Part shown: positions 42,303-50,394 of the stretch, in pieces
Layout of the letters: every line of letters begins with the position of its first letter
Numbering within the stretch: the first letter of the stretch is position 1
Source: a virus
IMG/VR virus record: IMGVR_UViG_3300028559_002342
Coordinates: 1-64,000 of that record
Length of the DNA: 64,000 bases
Reading direction: 5' to 3' (one strand)
Notes under the pieces: generated by a model
Seen by the model: the letters and a program-made list of their open reading frames with translations, nothing else
What the model was told of the DNA's origin: nothing
Database searches by the model: none
Program-made: the position numbers and the translations under genes

Positions 42303-42760
42303 TGATACCTCTTAACAACACAAACAAATACAGACAAGGTATTTTTAGGCCTAAGCATCTTAAAAAATACATTGGCAGGTCTCACCCCATATATCGCTCC
42401 GGGTGGGAGCTTAAATTCTTCAGATGGTGTGATGAGAATACCAACATCTTGGAATGGGCTTCTGAAGCAATAATCATTCCATACATTAACCCTGTGGATG
42501 GCAAGGCTCATAGATATTATACAGATGGTGTAATAGTCATCAAGGAAGGTGATACAATTAAGAAATACATAATAGAGATCAAGCCCAGCTCGCAATTGGT
42601 GGCGCCGGCACGGGGAAAGAAGCGGCAATCCACGTTATTATATGAAAGCGCCAGATACATCCAGAACCAAGCCAAGTGGAAAGCCGCACGCAAATGGTGT
42701 GAAGCAAGAAACTATTCATTCCTCATATTGACAGAGAAAGAGTTAGGATTAAGTAGATAA
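42302..42760 (+). CDS. 4: Head completion nuclease-like protein (T4 gp4-like)
   Basis: A 152-residue protein matching T4 gp4 (150), which completes filled heads and resembles TnsA/PD-(D/E)XK nucleases. GRSHPIYRSGWELKFFRWCD near residues 25-44 (E-L-K), IPYINPVDGKAHRYYTDGVI near 59-78 and YIIEIKPSSQLVAPARGKK near 88-106 keep the D-x(n)-E-x-K spacing. It should be able to bind or trim DNA ends. It is coupled to gp13 by a 1-bp overlap. Confidence 0.85.
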   Translation: MIPLNNTNKYRQGIFRPKHLKKYIGRSHPIYRSGWELKFFRWCDENTNILEWASEAIIIPYINPVDGKAHRYYTDGVIVIKEGDTIKKYIIEIKPSSQLVAPARGKKRQSTLLYESARYIQNQAKWKAARKWCEARNYSFLILTEKELGLSR

Positions 42761-42782
42761 TAAAATTATATGCTTAAATTAG

Positions 42783-42789
42783 ATAAATA
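42783..42789 (+). promoter_or_regulatory. Late promoter box ATAAATA for gene 21
   Basis: The box ends exactly 5 nt before the ATG at 42795, so the predicted transcript begins at the start codon. Confidence 0.65.
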
Positions 42790-42794
42790 ATTGT

Positions 42795-43466
42795 ATGTCC
42801 CTACGCCTATTAGTAGAAGCACCTGCTCCTGATGAGCAATTTGAATACATTCTAGAGGAAAAGAATCCTAAAGAACCGGCACGCTTGCACATTCAGGGAC
42901 CTTACATGATATGCAATGAGGTGAATCGCAATCAAAGAATTTATGAAAAATCCGACATGGAGAGAGAAGTTAACAGATACATCAAGGAGATGGTCAATAC
43001 AAATCGCGCCATGGGTGAACTTAACCATCCTGCTTCTGCAGAAGTGAATCTGGAGAGAGCTTGTCACGTGGTGACAAACCTCCGGTTGGAAGGCAATGTT
43101 GTCATAGGCAAATCACAAGTGCTTAGCACACCCATGGGTCAGATTGTGCGCTCTCTAATCAATGATGGTGTAAAAGTTGGCATGTCAAGCCGCGCTCTGG
43201 GCAAGCTCAATGAAGAATCAGGTGGCGTGAATCGTGTCACTGACATGCGCTTGGTGGCTGTTGACTGTGTTGCAGATCCCTCGTGCCCCAAAGCATTTGT
43301 GAATGGAATCCTGGAAAGCAAACAATTTGTTGTGGCTGCAAATGGTGAACTGGAAGAAATATATAATAAATTTGAAAACAGTTTGCGGAATTTGCCAAGA
43401 AAAGACATGCAGGTGTATCTGAAGGAACAGCTGATCACCTTCTTTAAATTCCTAAAGACTGCATAA
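42795..43466 (+). CDS. 21: Prohead core protease (T4 gp21-like)
   Basis: Serine protease that matures the prohead by cutting core proteins, capsid protein and internal proteins after hydrophobic-x-Glu. At 223 residues it is close to T4 gp21 (212). MGELNHPASAEVNL near residues 72-85 carries the catalytic His and VGMSSRALGK near 126-135 the catalytic Ser. Its own N-terminus, MSLRLLVE before APAP, looks like an auto-cleavage site. Its expected substrates in this phage may include the 13 proteins with CTS-like starts described here. Confidence 0.93.
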   Translation: MSLRLLVEAPAPDEQFEYILEEKNPKEPARLHIQGPYMICNEVNRNQRIYEKSDMEREVNRYIKEMVNTNRAMGELNHPASAEVNLERACHVVTNLRLEGNVVIGKSQVLSTPMGQIVRSLINDGVKVGMSSRALGKLNEESGGVNRVTDMRLVAVDCVADPSCPKAFVNGILESKQFVVAANGELEEIYNKFENSLRNLPRKDMQVYLKEQLITFFKFLKTA

Positions 43467-43493
43467 AATAATGGAAAATTCCATTGTTTAACA

Positions 43494-43500
43494 ATAAATA
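43494..43500 (+). promoter_or_regulatory. Late promoter box ATAAATA
   Basis: The box ends exactly 5 nt before the ATG at 43506. Confidence 0.65.
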
Positions 43501-43505
43501 ATAAT

Positions 43506-43697
43506 ATGGCTAAAAAGAATATGAAGAGCAAAAAGAAGGTTGCCTATAAGAAGGTGGATGAGAGTGCGGAAATAATTAACTTTCTTAAGTCTATTTCTCA
43601 AAAAAATTATTCTGAGGCTAATAAATATTTACAGAACGTCATTGACTCCAAGATCAAATCTAAGATCGGTGTCGCTCTAAAAGAAAAACTTTTTTAA
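43506..43697 (+). CDS. Small prohead core protein (gp67/68 position)
   Basis: A 63-residue very basic protein (MAKKNMKSKKKVAYKKVDES) with an amphipathic C-terminal half. It stands between the protease 21 and scaffold 22, where T4-like phages have small prohead core proteins, so a core role is probable. No similarity to T4 gp67 or gp68 is clear from sequence. It is preceded by an exact late box and followed 3 bp later by gene 22. Confidence 0.65.
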   Translation: MAKKNMKSKKKVAYKKVDESAEIINFLKSISQKNYSEANKYLQNVIDSKIKSKIGVALKEKLF

Positions 43698-43700
43698 TTT

Positions 43701-44585
43701 ATGGAAAACAACATCACAAAAGTATTGAGAGAAGCCACTAAGGATATCCTCACAGAGGATGTGCTCAAGGAAATAGAAGCAGCTTTTGATAGCACTGTCA
43801 ATGAAAGAGTGCAGATTCATGTTGAAAAGGCTCTGTCTGAACAAGATGCTGATTATTCTAAAAAGCTAGAGACATTAGTGGAAGCCATTGACACTGACCA
43901 TACTAACAAATTAAAGAAAGTTGTTGAAGCTGTTGATTCTGATCGTGCCAACAAACTCAAGGCAGTGATTAAGAAGTATGAAACAGCTCTTAACAAAGAA
44001 GCAGTAAATTTCAAAGAAACCATTGTGGAGCAAGTTAGCAAATATCTAGACATCTACCTTGAAGAAAAACTTCCTTTAACTGATGTTAAAGAAGCTGTGA
44101 AGAACAAGAAGGCCTTGGCTGTTCTTGAAAGTCTTCGCTCAACACTTTCCGTGGATATGGCATTGTCGAAAGATACTATTCGTGATGCCATAGTAGATGG
44201 AAAGAAAAGAATAGATGAAGCTGCTGGCCAGCTTGAAGCTGCGAACAAATCTGTCGCAAAATTATCTGAGGAAAATAAAAAAATGTCTGCCTCTTTGTTA
44301 TTAGAGACTAAGATCAGAAGTCTTAGCGATGATAAAAAGGTGTACATGAAGAAATTACTTGGATCTAAATCTGCAGAGTTTATCAAAGAAAATTTTGATT
44401 ACACTCTGAAGTTGTTTGAAAAGACAGAAGATGAGCGGCTGACAAATCTAAAGAATGAAGCTACCGCTGAGACCATGGCCACCACAGTGGATCGTCCAGT
44501 TATTGAAGAGAGCTTGAATTCTGTTGAGCAAACTGAGAATGAGCCTTCATTTGGCTTGTATCTCAATGAACTCAAAAAGTACTAA
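43701..44585 (+). CDS. 22: Prohead scaffold protein (T4 gp22-like)
   Basis: Major core scaffold, removed by gp21 during head maturation. The 294 residues are acidic and mostly helical or coiled-coil, with repeats such as KKLETLVEAIDTDHTNKLKK and VVEAVDSDRANKLKAVIKK near residues 53-90. The region KKVYMKKLLGSKSAEFIKEN near 213-232 and the C-terminal NEPSFGLYLNELKKY are typical of the family in T4-like marine phages. Several L/I-x-E sites are available for cleavage. It lies directly upstream of the capsid gene. Confidence 0.85.
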   Translation: MENNITKVLREATKDILTEDVLKEIEAAFDSTVNERVQIHVEKALSEQDADYSKKLETLVEAIDTDHTNKLKKVVEAVDSDRANKLKAVIKKYETALNKEAVNFKETIVEQVSKYLDIYLEEKLPLTDVKEAVKNKKALAVLESLRSTLSVDMALSKDTIRDAIVDGKKRIDEAAGQLEAANKSVAKLSEENKKMSASLLLETKIRSLSDDKKVYMKKLLGSKSAEFIKENFDYTLKLFEKTEDERLTNLKNEATAETMATTVDRPVIEESLNSVEQTENEPSFGLYLNELKKY

Positions 44586-44640
44586 TTTCGTAAGATTTGT
44601 TAAGAGTACATATACTCTGAACAGTAGAAAACGGTCGACA

Positions 44641-44647
44641 TATAAAA
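44641..44647 (+). promoter_or_regulatory. Probable late promoter TATAAAA for gene 23
   Basis: TATAAAA would start transcription near 44653, leaving a 16-nt leader beginning AAGGA. A second box, TATAAATA (44660-44667), is only 1 nt from the ATG, too close to start the gene 23 message. Confidence 0.5.
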
Positions 44648-44668
44648 TTGTTAAGGATTTATAAATAA

Positions 44669-46159
44669 ATGGCTAAACAAATTCGTCCTACACAGGCTTA
44701 CATTGATGAGTCTCGCGCTAAGGTGCTTCTCGAGAAGTGGGGTCCAGTATTGGATTACACCTCCGATAACGTCCGCGCAATTGAAGACGATCATACCCGG
44801 TTAAATACCGCCATTCTTTTGGAAAACCAAGAGAAATGGTGCTTTGAAGCCCACGGCAACAACAGTGCTGGTGGTTCAGGGTCTGTATTTAATCAAGCTG
44901 GAGCTGGTGCACCTAATGTAGGTGGCACTGGTGGTAACTTCGGTAATACCGATAGTTATGCAGCAAATGATACACGTCTCCCTAAGATACTCATTCCAAT
45001 GATCCGCCGTACGTTCCCTGAGTTGATCACCAACGAAATCGTTGGCGTTCAGCCCATGAGCGGTCCAGTAGGTCTCGCTTTTGCCCTCCGTTATAAGTAC
45101 GAAGCTGATGCTCTAGGTTCCCAGATTAATTCTGGGGATGGCGCACCAGGAGTAAGTGGCCCAACCCAAGGTTGGACCAACGCTTCTGATGGTGCTGAAC
45201 TAGGCTATCAATACCTCGACACCAGATTCACTGGCGCATCCACCACAGCCCTCACAGGCTTAGGAACTGGAAGCGACTTTGATATTCTTGGTCAAGATCG
45301 AGGTGTTGCTGCTGCATTAGCTAGTTTCGAGCTTACATCCAAGATTCCACAGATACTCGTCTCTTTCGAGAAGACGGCTGTTGAAGCTGGGACCCGTAGA
45401 CTCGCCGCTCGCTGGTCGGTTGAATTAGAGCAGGATCTTAAGAATATGAATGGCATCGATATCGATACCGAACTCACTAACGCTATGTCGTATGAGTTGC
45501 AGGCCGAAATTGATCGCGAAATGATTATTCGTATGATCCAAACCGCTCTAAACGCCGGTCTTGGAACAGGCTTCTCAGTCTGGTCCCCACTCTCGGCCGA
45601 TGGCCGTTGGTTGGTTGAGCGTAATCGTGACTTCTATCAGAGGTTAATCATCGAAGCTAATCGTATTGCAGTTCGTAATCGTCGTGGTGCTGCCAACTTT
45701 GTTGTTGCTACACCTCGCGTTTGCGCAATCTTGGAAATGCTCCCTGAATTTCAGTGGGTGCCTGTCCAGGGTAATGTCAATACACAGCCCGTCGGTGTTG
45801 CAAAAGTAGGCTCATTGGGTGGCAGGTTTAACGTTTATCGCGATACACGTACAGAAGCGCAAGCTGAAGCAAAGACAGGGAATTTCCCTACCGGTGCAAC
45901 ACGCGACCGGCGCCTTGAGTACGCCCTCCTTGGTTACAAGGGTCCTGAATTTTACGACACTGGTATCATCTATTGTCCGTATATTCCGGTCATGGTTCAG
46001 AGAACTATTGGTCCTAATGATTTCTCCCCTCGTGTTGGTCTATTAACCCGTTATGGCGTTGTAGACAACATCTTTGGAGCAAATCTTTACTACCACGTAA
46101 TTATTCTGAAGAATCTCGGTACTGCGTTTACACCTGGAACTCAAGCGGTTTACTTCTAA
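44669..46159 (+). CDS. 23: Major capsid protein (T4 gp23-like)
   Basis: The HK97-fold shell protein. The 496 residues match T4 gp23 (521): IPMIRRTFPELITNEIVGVQ near residues 110-129, GPVGLAFALRYKY, AARWSVELEQDLKNMNGIDI near 248-267, RGAANFVVATPRVCAILEML and a late GPEFYDTGIIYCPYIPVMV. The N-terminal segment with CFE/AHGNN near 58-66 is a candidate gp21 cleavage point. Codon use is richer in G/C-ending codons than in neighbours, as expected for a very highly expressed gene. It has the only clear SD-like AAGGA in the structural block. Confidence 0.97.
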   Translation: MAKQIRPTQAYIDESRAKVLLEKWGPVLDYTSDNVRAIEDDHTRLNTAILLENQEKWCFEAHGNNSAGGSGSVFNQAGAGAPNVGGTGGNFGNTDSYAANDTRLPKILIPMIRRTFPELITNEIVGVQPMSGPVGLAFALRYKYEADALGSQINSGDGAPGVSGPTQGWTNASDGAELGYQYLDTRFTGASTTALTGLGTGSDFDILGQDRGVAAALASFELTSKIPQILVSFEKTAVEAGTRRLAARWSVELEQDLKNMNGIDIDTELTNAMSYELQAEIDREMIIRMIQTALNAGLGTGFSVWSPLSADGRWLVERNRDFYQRLIIEANRIAVRNRRGAANFVVATPRVCAILEMLPEFQWVPVQGNVNTQPVGVAKVGSLGGRFNVYRDTRTEAQAEAKTGNFPTGATRDRRLEYALLGYKGPEFYDTGIIYCPYIPVMVQRTIGPNDFSPRVGLLTRYGVVDNIFGANLYYHVIILKNLGTAFTPGTQAVYF

Positions 46160-46220
46160 TTGAAGTACATCGGTTAAGAACAAAGAAAACGTTTCACCTG
46201 GTAAGTCCCAGGAAGTTTCA

Positions 46221-46252
46221 AAAAAAGGGCCTCTTGCGAGGCCCTTTTTTTT
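46221..46252 (+). terminator. Strong intrinsic terminator after gene 23
   Basis: A run of A, then GGGCCTC, a TTGC loop, GAGGCCC and eight T. The stem of 7 G/C-rich pairs is the strongest terminator seen in the window and would end the head operon. Because the A-run is also present it may work in both directions. Confidence 0.9.
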
Positions 46253-46283
46253 ATAATATACACTAAAAAACACAATCAAAAGA

Positions 46284-46290
46284 ATAAATA
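46284..46290 (+). promoter_or_regulatory. Late promoter box ATAAATA
   Basis: The box ends exactly 5 nt before the ATG at 46296. Confidence 0.65.
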
Positions 46291-46295
46291 ATTTT

Positions 46296-46655
46296 ATGCC
46301 ATCCACAGTATTTTCTAATCAAGTAGCTAATCCAAATGCAACAGACCCTACGTCTTTAAATCTTTCATTAACATCTAATGGTGTTACCATTGATTCCTTT
46401 GGTAACCAGGTTAATTCTATTCTTTTTAATGATACATCAAAAACTCTAACAGGTATTCTTGTAGGATTAACAGTTAATGGCTGCACTATCAGAGTTGATC
46501 AAGCTTACAATGATGTTCAATTTGCCGTGTTAAGTGCAAATGGTGCTTCTACTTTGTTCACATGTGTAACAAGCACAGCAGCACAAACAGGTACTTTCAA
46601 TGGCTTTGACACAGTGGGTCCAGAGAAGATTCGCATGTGGAATCTTAACGGTTAA
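46296..46655 (+). CDS. Small beta-rich virion-type protein
   Basis: A 119-residue protein, Asn/Ser/Thr-rich and beta-strand-like throughout (LNLSLTSNGVTIDSFGNQVN, residues 21-40), ending GPEKIRMWNLNG. It looks like a decoration or small fibre protein. No known family is recognised. It follows the capsid gene after the terminator and has its own late promoter. The stop is adjacent to the queF stop on the other strand. Confidence 0.65.
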   Translation: MPSTVFSNQVANPNATDPTSLNLSLTSNGVTIDSFGNQVNSILFNDTSKTLTGILVGLTVNGCTIRVDQAYNDVQFAVLSANGASTLFTCVTSTAAQTGTFNGFDTVGPEKIRMWNLNG

Positions 46656-47576
46656 TTACTGACGAACTGTTTTGGTAAAGTACTTGTACTTGTCCCACAT
46701 GGCACTATTTTGTGCCAGCAGCTCCTGACTACTGGCACGGATAGGATTGATGTCAATACCGCCACGACGCACATACATGCATGCCACCATCAACTCTTCT
46801 GGCTTGGTCAAATCATGCAACCGCTTGTATATGGTTTCACATATTTCTTCATGAAAATGGCATTCATCACGGAATGAAACTATGTATTGCAACAAAGAGG
46901 TTTGATTGAGTTCACATGGTCCTTTATAATGAATGTAAACATCACCCCAATCTGGTTGGGATGTGACCCTGCAATTGCTCTTTAACAGGGCTGAATGAAA
47001 TCGTTGCACCTTGTTTGTGTCACTGTGCATCCATCCAAGTAATGCAGGATCTTCTTTATAGCCTCTGGATTTGATGGACGTCACATCAATGTTATTCTCC
47101 AGTGTAGGATATGCAGCACTTGGAAACAAGGGTGGATAGTGCATTGCATCATCAACAGCTTTGGTAAGGCGTACATAGACCTGCACATCAGTTTCTAATA
47201 GAGTGGATAGATCCTTGGCAATCACCTGTTCCAGTTGCTGCAAAGCACTCACTATGTTGCCACTGTATTTCTCCATGTTGAAAGAATTCATGTACAGCTT
47301 GATGGATTTGGACTCCACAATGTATTTGTTGGTTGCAGGATACACAATCTTGGCAATGGCAGCAATGGGCATGCCGTCAGTTGTCAAACAAGACACTTCA
47401 TAAGCATTCCAAATGTCATACCCCACAAAGGGTGGTGCATCATCAGATATGTGCAGATGCTTGCGATTGTTGGCTCTGGGTTCACGCACCAACAGAGAAG
47501 GATCATAGGTGCACTTGTAGCCTGTTATTTTACCCAAATGTTTTGATATGTTACTGTTATCTAATTCCGTATTCAT
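46656..47576 (-). CDS. queF: QueF, NADPH-dependent preQ0 reductase (long form)
   Basis: Reduces preQ0 (nitrile) to preQ1 (aminomethyl) with NADPH. The 306 residues are of the E. coli long type (282): the QueF motif ESKSIKLYMNSFN at 88-100, the catalytic Cys202 in LLKSNCRVTSQPDWG, and VSFRDECHFHEEICE with a late YVRRGGIDINPIR. All essential parts are intact. It is the last gene of the dpdA operon, overlapping the kinase gene by 20 bp. Its presence implies that preQ1-type bases can be made, although no QueC is found in the window. Confidence 0.95.
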   Translation of the reverse strand: MNTELDNSNISKHLGKITGYKCTYDPSLLVREPRANNRKHLHISDDAPPFVGYDIWNAYEVSCLTTDGMPIAAIAKIVYPATNKYIVESKSIKLYMNSFNMEKYSGNIVSALQQLEQVIAKDLSTLLETDVQVYVRLTKAVDDAMHYPPLFPSAAYPTLENNIDVTSIKSRGYKEDPALLGWMHSDTNKVQRFHSALLKSNCRVTSQPDWGDVYIHYKGPCELNQTSLLQYIVSFRDECHFHEEICETIYKRLHDLTKPEELMVACMYVRRGGIDINPIRASSQELLAQNSAMWDKYKYFTKTVRQ

Positions 47577-48135
47577 TAAGTTTTATTTTAATTGCTTGCA
47601 TGCGTTCTTCCACTGTTCCTTTTAAAATAGTTATTTTTCCTTTTAACCGCTCATCCTTAAGCCAGCAATTTTCATATGAATCAATAATTGCATCCCTGAA
47701 TTCTTTATTTGTACTTCTCTCACCATCATCCTCCAGAGGCACATCATGAGGACTTGGATAAAAGATATGATCATATCTGTGAATATGATTCACATAGTAC
47801 ATGAGACCCAGACTATTTGATACAGGAAAATCTTTTGGCTTATTATAAGCAAAGTAACTCGTATAGATCATGCCATCCATCAGGCAGCGATCATGCAGTG
47901 TACCCTCGAACTTGCTCAACTTGTAATTGAACATCAAATTCTCAAATTCTTTATTCAATATTAGAGTTTGAGTCACATCATTTGCTCCTGACTCATTCAT
48001 ATCAACCCCATACTCGCGGCTAATCAATCTTGTGACTTCATCCACATACCATAACTTGGAACCATAGAACAGTTTGCACTCCTTGAGCAGAGTAGTCTTG
48101 CCTGAACACTGAGGACCTGTGAAAGTGAATATCAT
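47557..48135 (-). CDS. NadR-like P-loop kinase
   Basis: A 192-residue P-loop protein: Walker A GPQCSGKTTLLKE near residues 7-19, LHDRCLMDGMIYTSYF near 80-95, and the family signature HDVPLEDDGERSTNKEFRDA near 129-148 (D-x-P-x-x-x-D-G-x-R). This is typical of the NadR C-terminal (AAA_28) ribosylnicotinamide-kinase domain, and of deoxynucleotide kinases annotated in T4-like phages. The substrate is not certain. It is within the 7-deazaguanine operon, overlapping queF and the small gene at 48132. Confidence 0.75.
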   Translation of the reverse strand: MIFTFTGPQCSGKTTLLKECKLFYGSKLWYVDEVTRLISREYGVDMNESGANDVTQTLILNKEFENLMFNYKLSKFEGTLHDRCLMDGMIYTSYFAYNKPKDFPVSNSLGLMYYVNHIHRYDHIFYPSPHDVPLEDDGERSTNKEFRDAIIDSYENCWLKDERLKGKITILKGTVEERMQAIKIKLNEYGIR

Positions 48136-48302
48136 TTGCGTCGCAACAAGGAAGTATACTCTATCTCCAGGTCATACACAAGCTTTTTAAACATTTTTAT
48201 TTCTTCCTTAAGAATTTTGTTCTCTTGCATGATCATGTCATAATCTTTCTCTAGCTGTTTCACCTTGCCATTCCATGCCCGCCATGCATTCATTAATGAC
48301 AT
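48132..48302 (-). CDS. Small coiled-coil protein, 56 aa
   Basis: A short ORF that reads MSLMNAWRAWNGKVKQLEKD and continues as a charged helix (IMQENKILKEEIKMFKKL) ending LLRRK. It has a heptad-like pattern and could form a coiled coil. The stop overlaps the ATG of the kinase gene (ATGA), and the start is 4 bp from the stop of the membrane-protein gene at 48307, so it is a plausible gene of the operon. It has no known function. Confidence 0.6.
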   Translation of the reverse strand: MSLMNAWRAWNGKVKQLEKDYDMIMQENKILKEEIKMFKKLVYDLEIEYTSLLRRK

Positions 48303-48306
48303 ACAG

Positions 48307-48504
48307 TTATTTCATAATGCCAAACACTTTAAGTGCAATGAGCATGGATAACCAGAAGCCGGTGAATGATGACAAGGTGCGCAACAGTTCCATCTTATGA
48401 TTATGAAAATCGAGCAACACTTCAAAATCGCTTCTTAATTTGTTCTGTTTCATTAATTTACGCAATTGTTTTTTTGGAAGCTTGTTAATGTTAATAAGAT
48501 TCAT
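48307..48504 (-). CDS. Small single-pass membrane protein
   Basis: A 65-residue protein with a basic N-terminal half (LPKKQLRKLMKQNKLRSDF) and a hydrophobic C-terminal helix of about 18 residues (TGFWLSMLIALKVFGIMK). It looks like a tail-anchored inner-membrane protein. Its start follows the Nmad1-like gene stop with no gap. The function is unknown; membrane tethering of an operon product is one idea. Confidence 0.6.
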   Translation of the reverse strand: MNLININKLPKKQLRKLMKQNKLRSDFEVLLDFHNHKMELLRTLSSFTGFWLSMLIALKVFGIMK

Positions 48505-48852
48505 TCATTTGCCCCATTTGCCATTATACACTATTTCTGCAATAATGCCATACACTGCAGAATCTCTGAATGCATCCATGACTGGCTCATTGGCAGAGTT
48601 CATGTCTTTTTTCTTCAAGACCAAATTGATCAATCGCTGTATCTTGTCATTGAGTCGCACCACAACTGCAGATATGGCAGCAAATATGTCCTCTTGTTTG
48701 ACTAAATCTGAACCCAGAGAAATATTTCCTGGACCGTAATCAAATTGCTTTCTGCAAAACGTTTCATATAGCTCTGCCTGTATCTTGTGAAACTCTTTAC
48801 ACGTTTCCGGGAAATTTTTTTCCACGTACTTGATGGCATCATCCTTATTCAC
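48505..48852 (-). CDS. DUF1599 / Nmad1 nucleotide-modification-associated protein
   Basis: A 115-residue helical protein of the DUF1599 (Nucleotide modification associated domain 1) type. FCRKQFDYGPGNISLGSDLV near residues 32-51 and RLNDKIQRLINLVLK near 71-85 match the family, then DAFRDSAVYGIIAEIVYNGK at the end. The fold is MazG-like from memory, and predicted roles involve modified nucleotides. The position between GMP reductase and a small membrane protein, in the dpdA operon, supports a link to base modification. It overlaps guaC by 4 bp. Confidence 0.75.
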   Translation of the reverse strand: MNKDDAIKYVEKNFPETCKEFHKIQAELYETFCRKQFDYGPGNISLGSDLVKQEDIFAAISAVVVRLNDKIQRLINLVLKKKDMNSANEPVMDAFRDSAVYGIIAEIVYNGKWGK

Positions 48853-49820
48853 AATCGTACTCCATGAGATACTTTATTTAAATTTAAAGCACCCAGATTG
48901 CAACCACCTGCATAACTAATAGCGCTCTGCAAGTCTTGCCTTATCTCTTCCATTTTTTCAAGATATGTGAAGGCATCCGTGTCCATGAGCTTCATTGTAC
49001 CTTCAATATTCTTTTTTTCAATCTTATTGTGTGCACTGGCTGATCCAAAGTACTGTTTGTAGCGTCTGCCATTTGCATCCTTTACAAGCGGTGCCGGGCT
49101 GTCTGAACATGCAGCAAATATGGAACCGCACATCACCATGCTGGCACCTGCCACAAGAGCTTTGGCAATATCACCATTGCAGCGCACACCGCCATCTGCA
49201 ATGATGGGTATGTCTCTATCCCTGGCGCACTCTATGATGCAACTAAACATGGGGTATGTAAACCCTGTCTTATCTTTGGTTGTGCAGGCATACCCACCAC
49301 CAACGCCCACCTTCACTGCATCTGCACCTGCACTGTGCAAGTATTCAACACCTGTGAAAGTAGCAACATTACCAGCAATAATTTTTGTATCTGGTAGGCT
49401 CTGCTTGATGTGTTTGATCTGATCAGCAACCTTGGAGTGATGACCATGAGCCACATCTATGGTGATAAAATCAACACGAAGATGCCGATTAGCCAATTCA
49501 GTAATGATGGTAGCATCCTTGGATTGTGTGCCAACACTAATAGAGATGGTCTTGAGATCACCCATCCAGGCTCTGTTGTTGGCATCTTCAACAAACTTAA
49601 CGATATCAACATTAAACCGATGCATGATGTAAAAATAATTGTCCTGATCCAGCATTTTGCAAATATCAAAATCAATGCAGCACTTCATGTTGGCTGGTAC
49701 CACAGGTAGCTTGAACCGCTTGCCACAAAGCATCACATCTGTATCAATTTCAGCTCTGGATTGAATGGAATTAAAATTCGGTTTGAGAAAAATATTCCCA
49801 TAGTGTAGAGATATGTCCAT
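48849..49820 (-). CDS. guaC: GMP reductase (GuaC)
   Basis: NADPH-dependent enzyme converting GMP to IMP. The 323 residues match short bacterial GMP reductases: GKRFKLPVVPANMKCCIDFD near residues 33-52, YFYIMHRF, ITIDVAHGHH, IIAGNVATF, and the catalytic loop VKVGVGGGYACTTK with Cys near residue 175, then FGSASAHNKIEKKNIEG near 256-272. The ATG at 49820 is chosen because it directly follows the formyltransferase stop; a longer frame to 49904 would overlap that gene. In this operon it may help handle guanine nucleotides from base exchange. Confidence 0.9.
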   Translation of the reverse strand: MDISLHYGNIFLKPNFNSIQSRAEIDTDVMLCGKRFKLPVVPANMKCCIDFDICKMLDQDNYFYIMHRFNVDIVKFVEDANNRAWMGDLKTISISVGTQSKDATIITELANRHLRVDFITIDVAHGHHSKVADQIKHIKQSLPDTKIIAGNVATFTGVEYLHSAGADAVKVGVGGGYACTTKDKTGFTYPMFSCIIECARDRDIPIIADGGVRCNGDIAKALVAGASMVMCGSIFAACSDSPAPLVKDANGRRYKQYFGSASAHNKIEKKNIEGTMKLMDTDAFTYLEKMEEIRQDLQSAISYAGGCNLGALNLNKVSHGVRL

Positions 49821-49821
49821 G

Positions 49822-50394
49822 TTACTGTTCAAGAATTCTAAACGCAGTAAAGAAACTCTTCCAAAGATCCAGTGCAGTGACACGCAGGGCACCATACACC
49901 TCACTTAACGTCTTATTTTTTATATCTATGCCTTGACTCATTAGTATTTCTCCTTCATCCACCCCTGGTGTGACTCTGTGAATAACACAACCAGCCACAT
50001 CATATCCCTCTGTAAAAGCTCTCTGTTGTGGATTGAACCCCTTCAATGAGGGAAATTTATCAATGAGCCCTGGATGTAAATTATAGATTTCATATTTTTC
50101 ACATATTTGTTTAGGAATAATTCTCAGATAGCCATGCAGTGTTACAATCGGATTATTATACCTGGATAAAACATTCTCATAATTTACCACACTTGGTTTG
50201 GGTGGCAAATGCTGCCAGCAATGCATCATGTTGAGCTTGGTTGCCCTGAAAGTGGTCAACTCAACAAGCTTCTGATTAACGCCATCATTGTCGTGTTTGT
50301 TGTGCACAACACAATCAGGATAGACACCAAGTGCATTACTGAGATCATATATCTCAGTGCCCGTTTGCGAGAAAAATGTTACCCAAGGTCTCAT
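49822..50394 (-). CDS. dpdN: PurN-like formyltransferase (candidate DpdN)
   Basis: A 190-residue formyltransferase-fold protein. The catalytic triad is visible at positions like those of PurN: N105 and H107 in YNLHPGLIDKFPSLKG, and D146 in TPGVDEGEIL, with H139 in GCVIHRV. LHGYLRIIP near residue 86 is also typical. A PurN role is possible, but the ATGA overlap with dpdA makes it a good candidate for DpdN, a dPreQ1 formyltransferase predicted from work on phage 7-deazaguanines (from memory). The formyl donor would be N10-formyl-THF. Function is inferred from fold and position. Confidence 0.8.
   Translation of the reverse strand: MRPWVTFFSQTGTEIYDLSNALGVYPDCVVHNKHDNDGVNQKLVELTTFRATKLNMMHCWQHLPPKPSVVNYENVLSRYNNPIVTLHGYLRIIPKQICEKYEIYNLHPGLIDKFPSLKGFNPQQRAFTEGYDVAGCVIHRVTPGVDEGEILMSQGIDIKNKTLSEVYGALRVTALDLWKSFFTAFRILEQ

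Noticed and set aside
44660-44667. TATAAATA as the promoter of gene 23
   Set aside because: It is only 1 nt from the ATG, so transcription would begin inside the coding region. The TATAAAA at 44641 fits better.
49822-49904. Extended GMP reductase start at 49904
   Set aside because: It would overlap the formyltransferase by 83 bp. The ATG at 49820 gives the normal family N-terminus.
49822-50394. Simple PurN of purine biosynthesis
   Set aside because: No other de novo purine gene is present, and the gene overlaps dpdA. The catalytic residues alone cannot tell the two apart, so this remains the main alternative.
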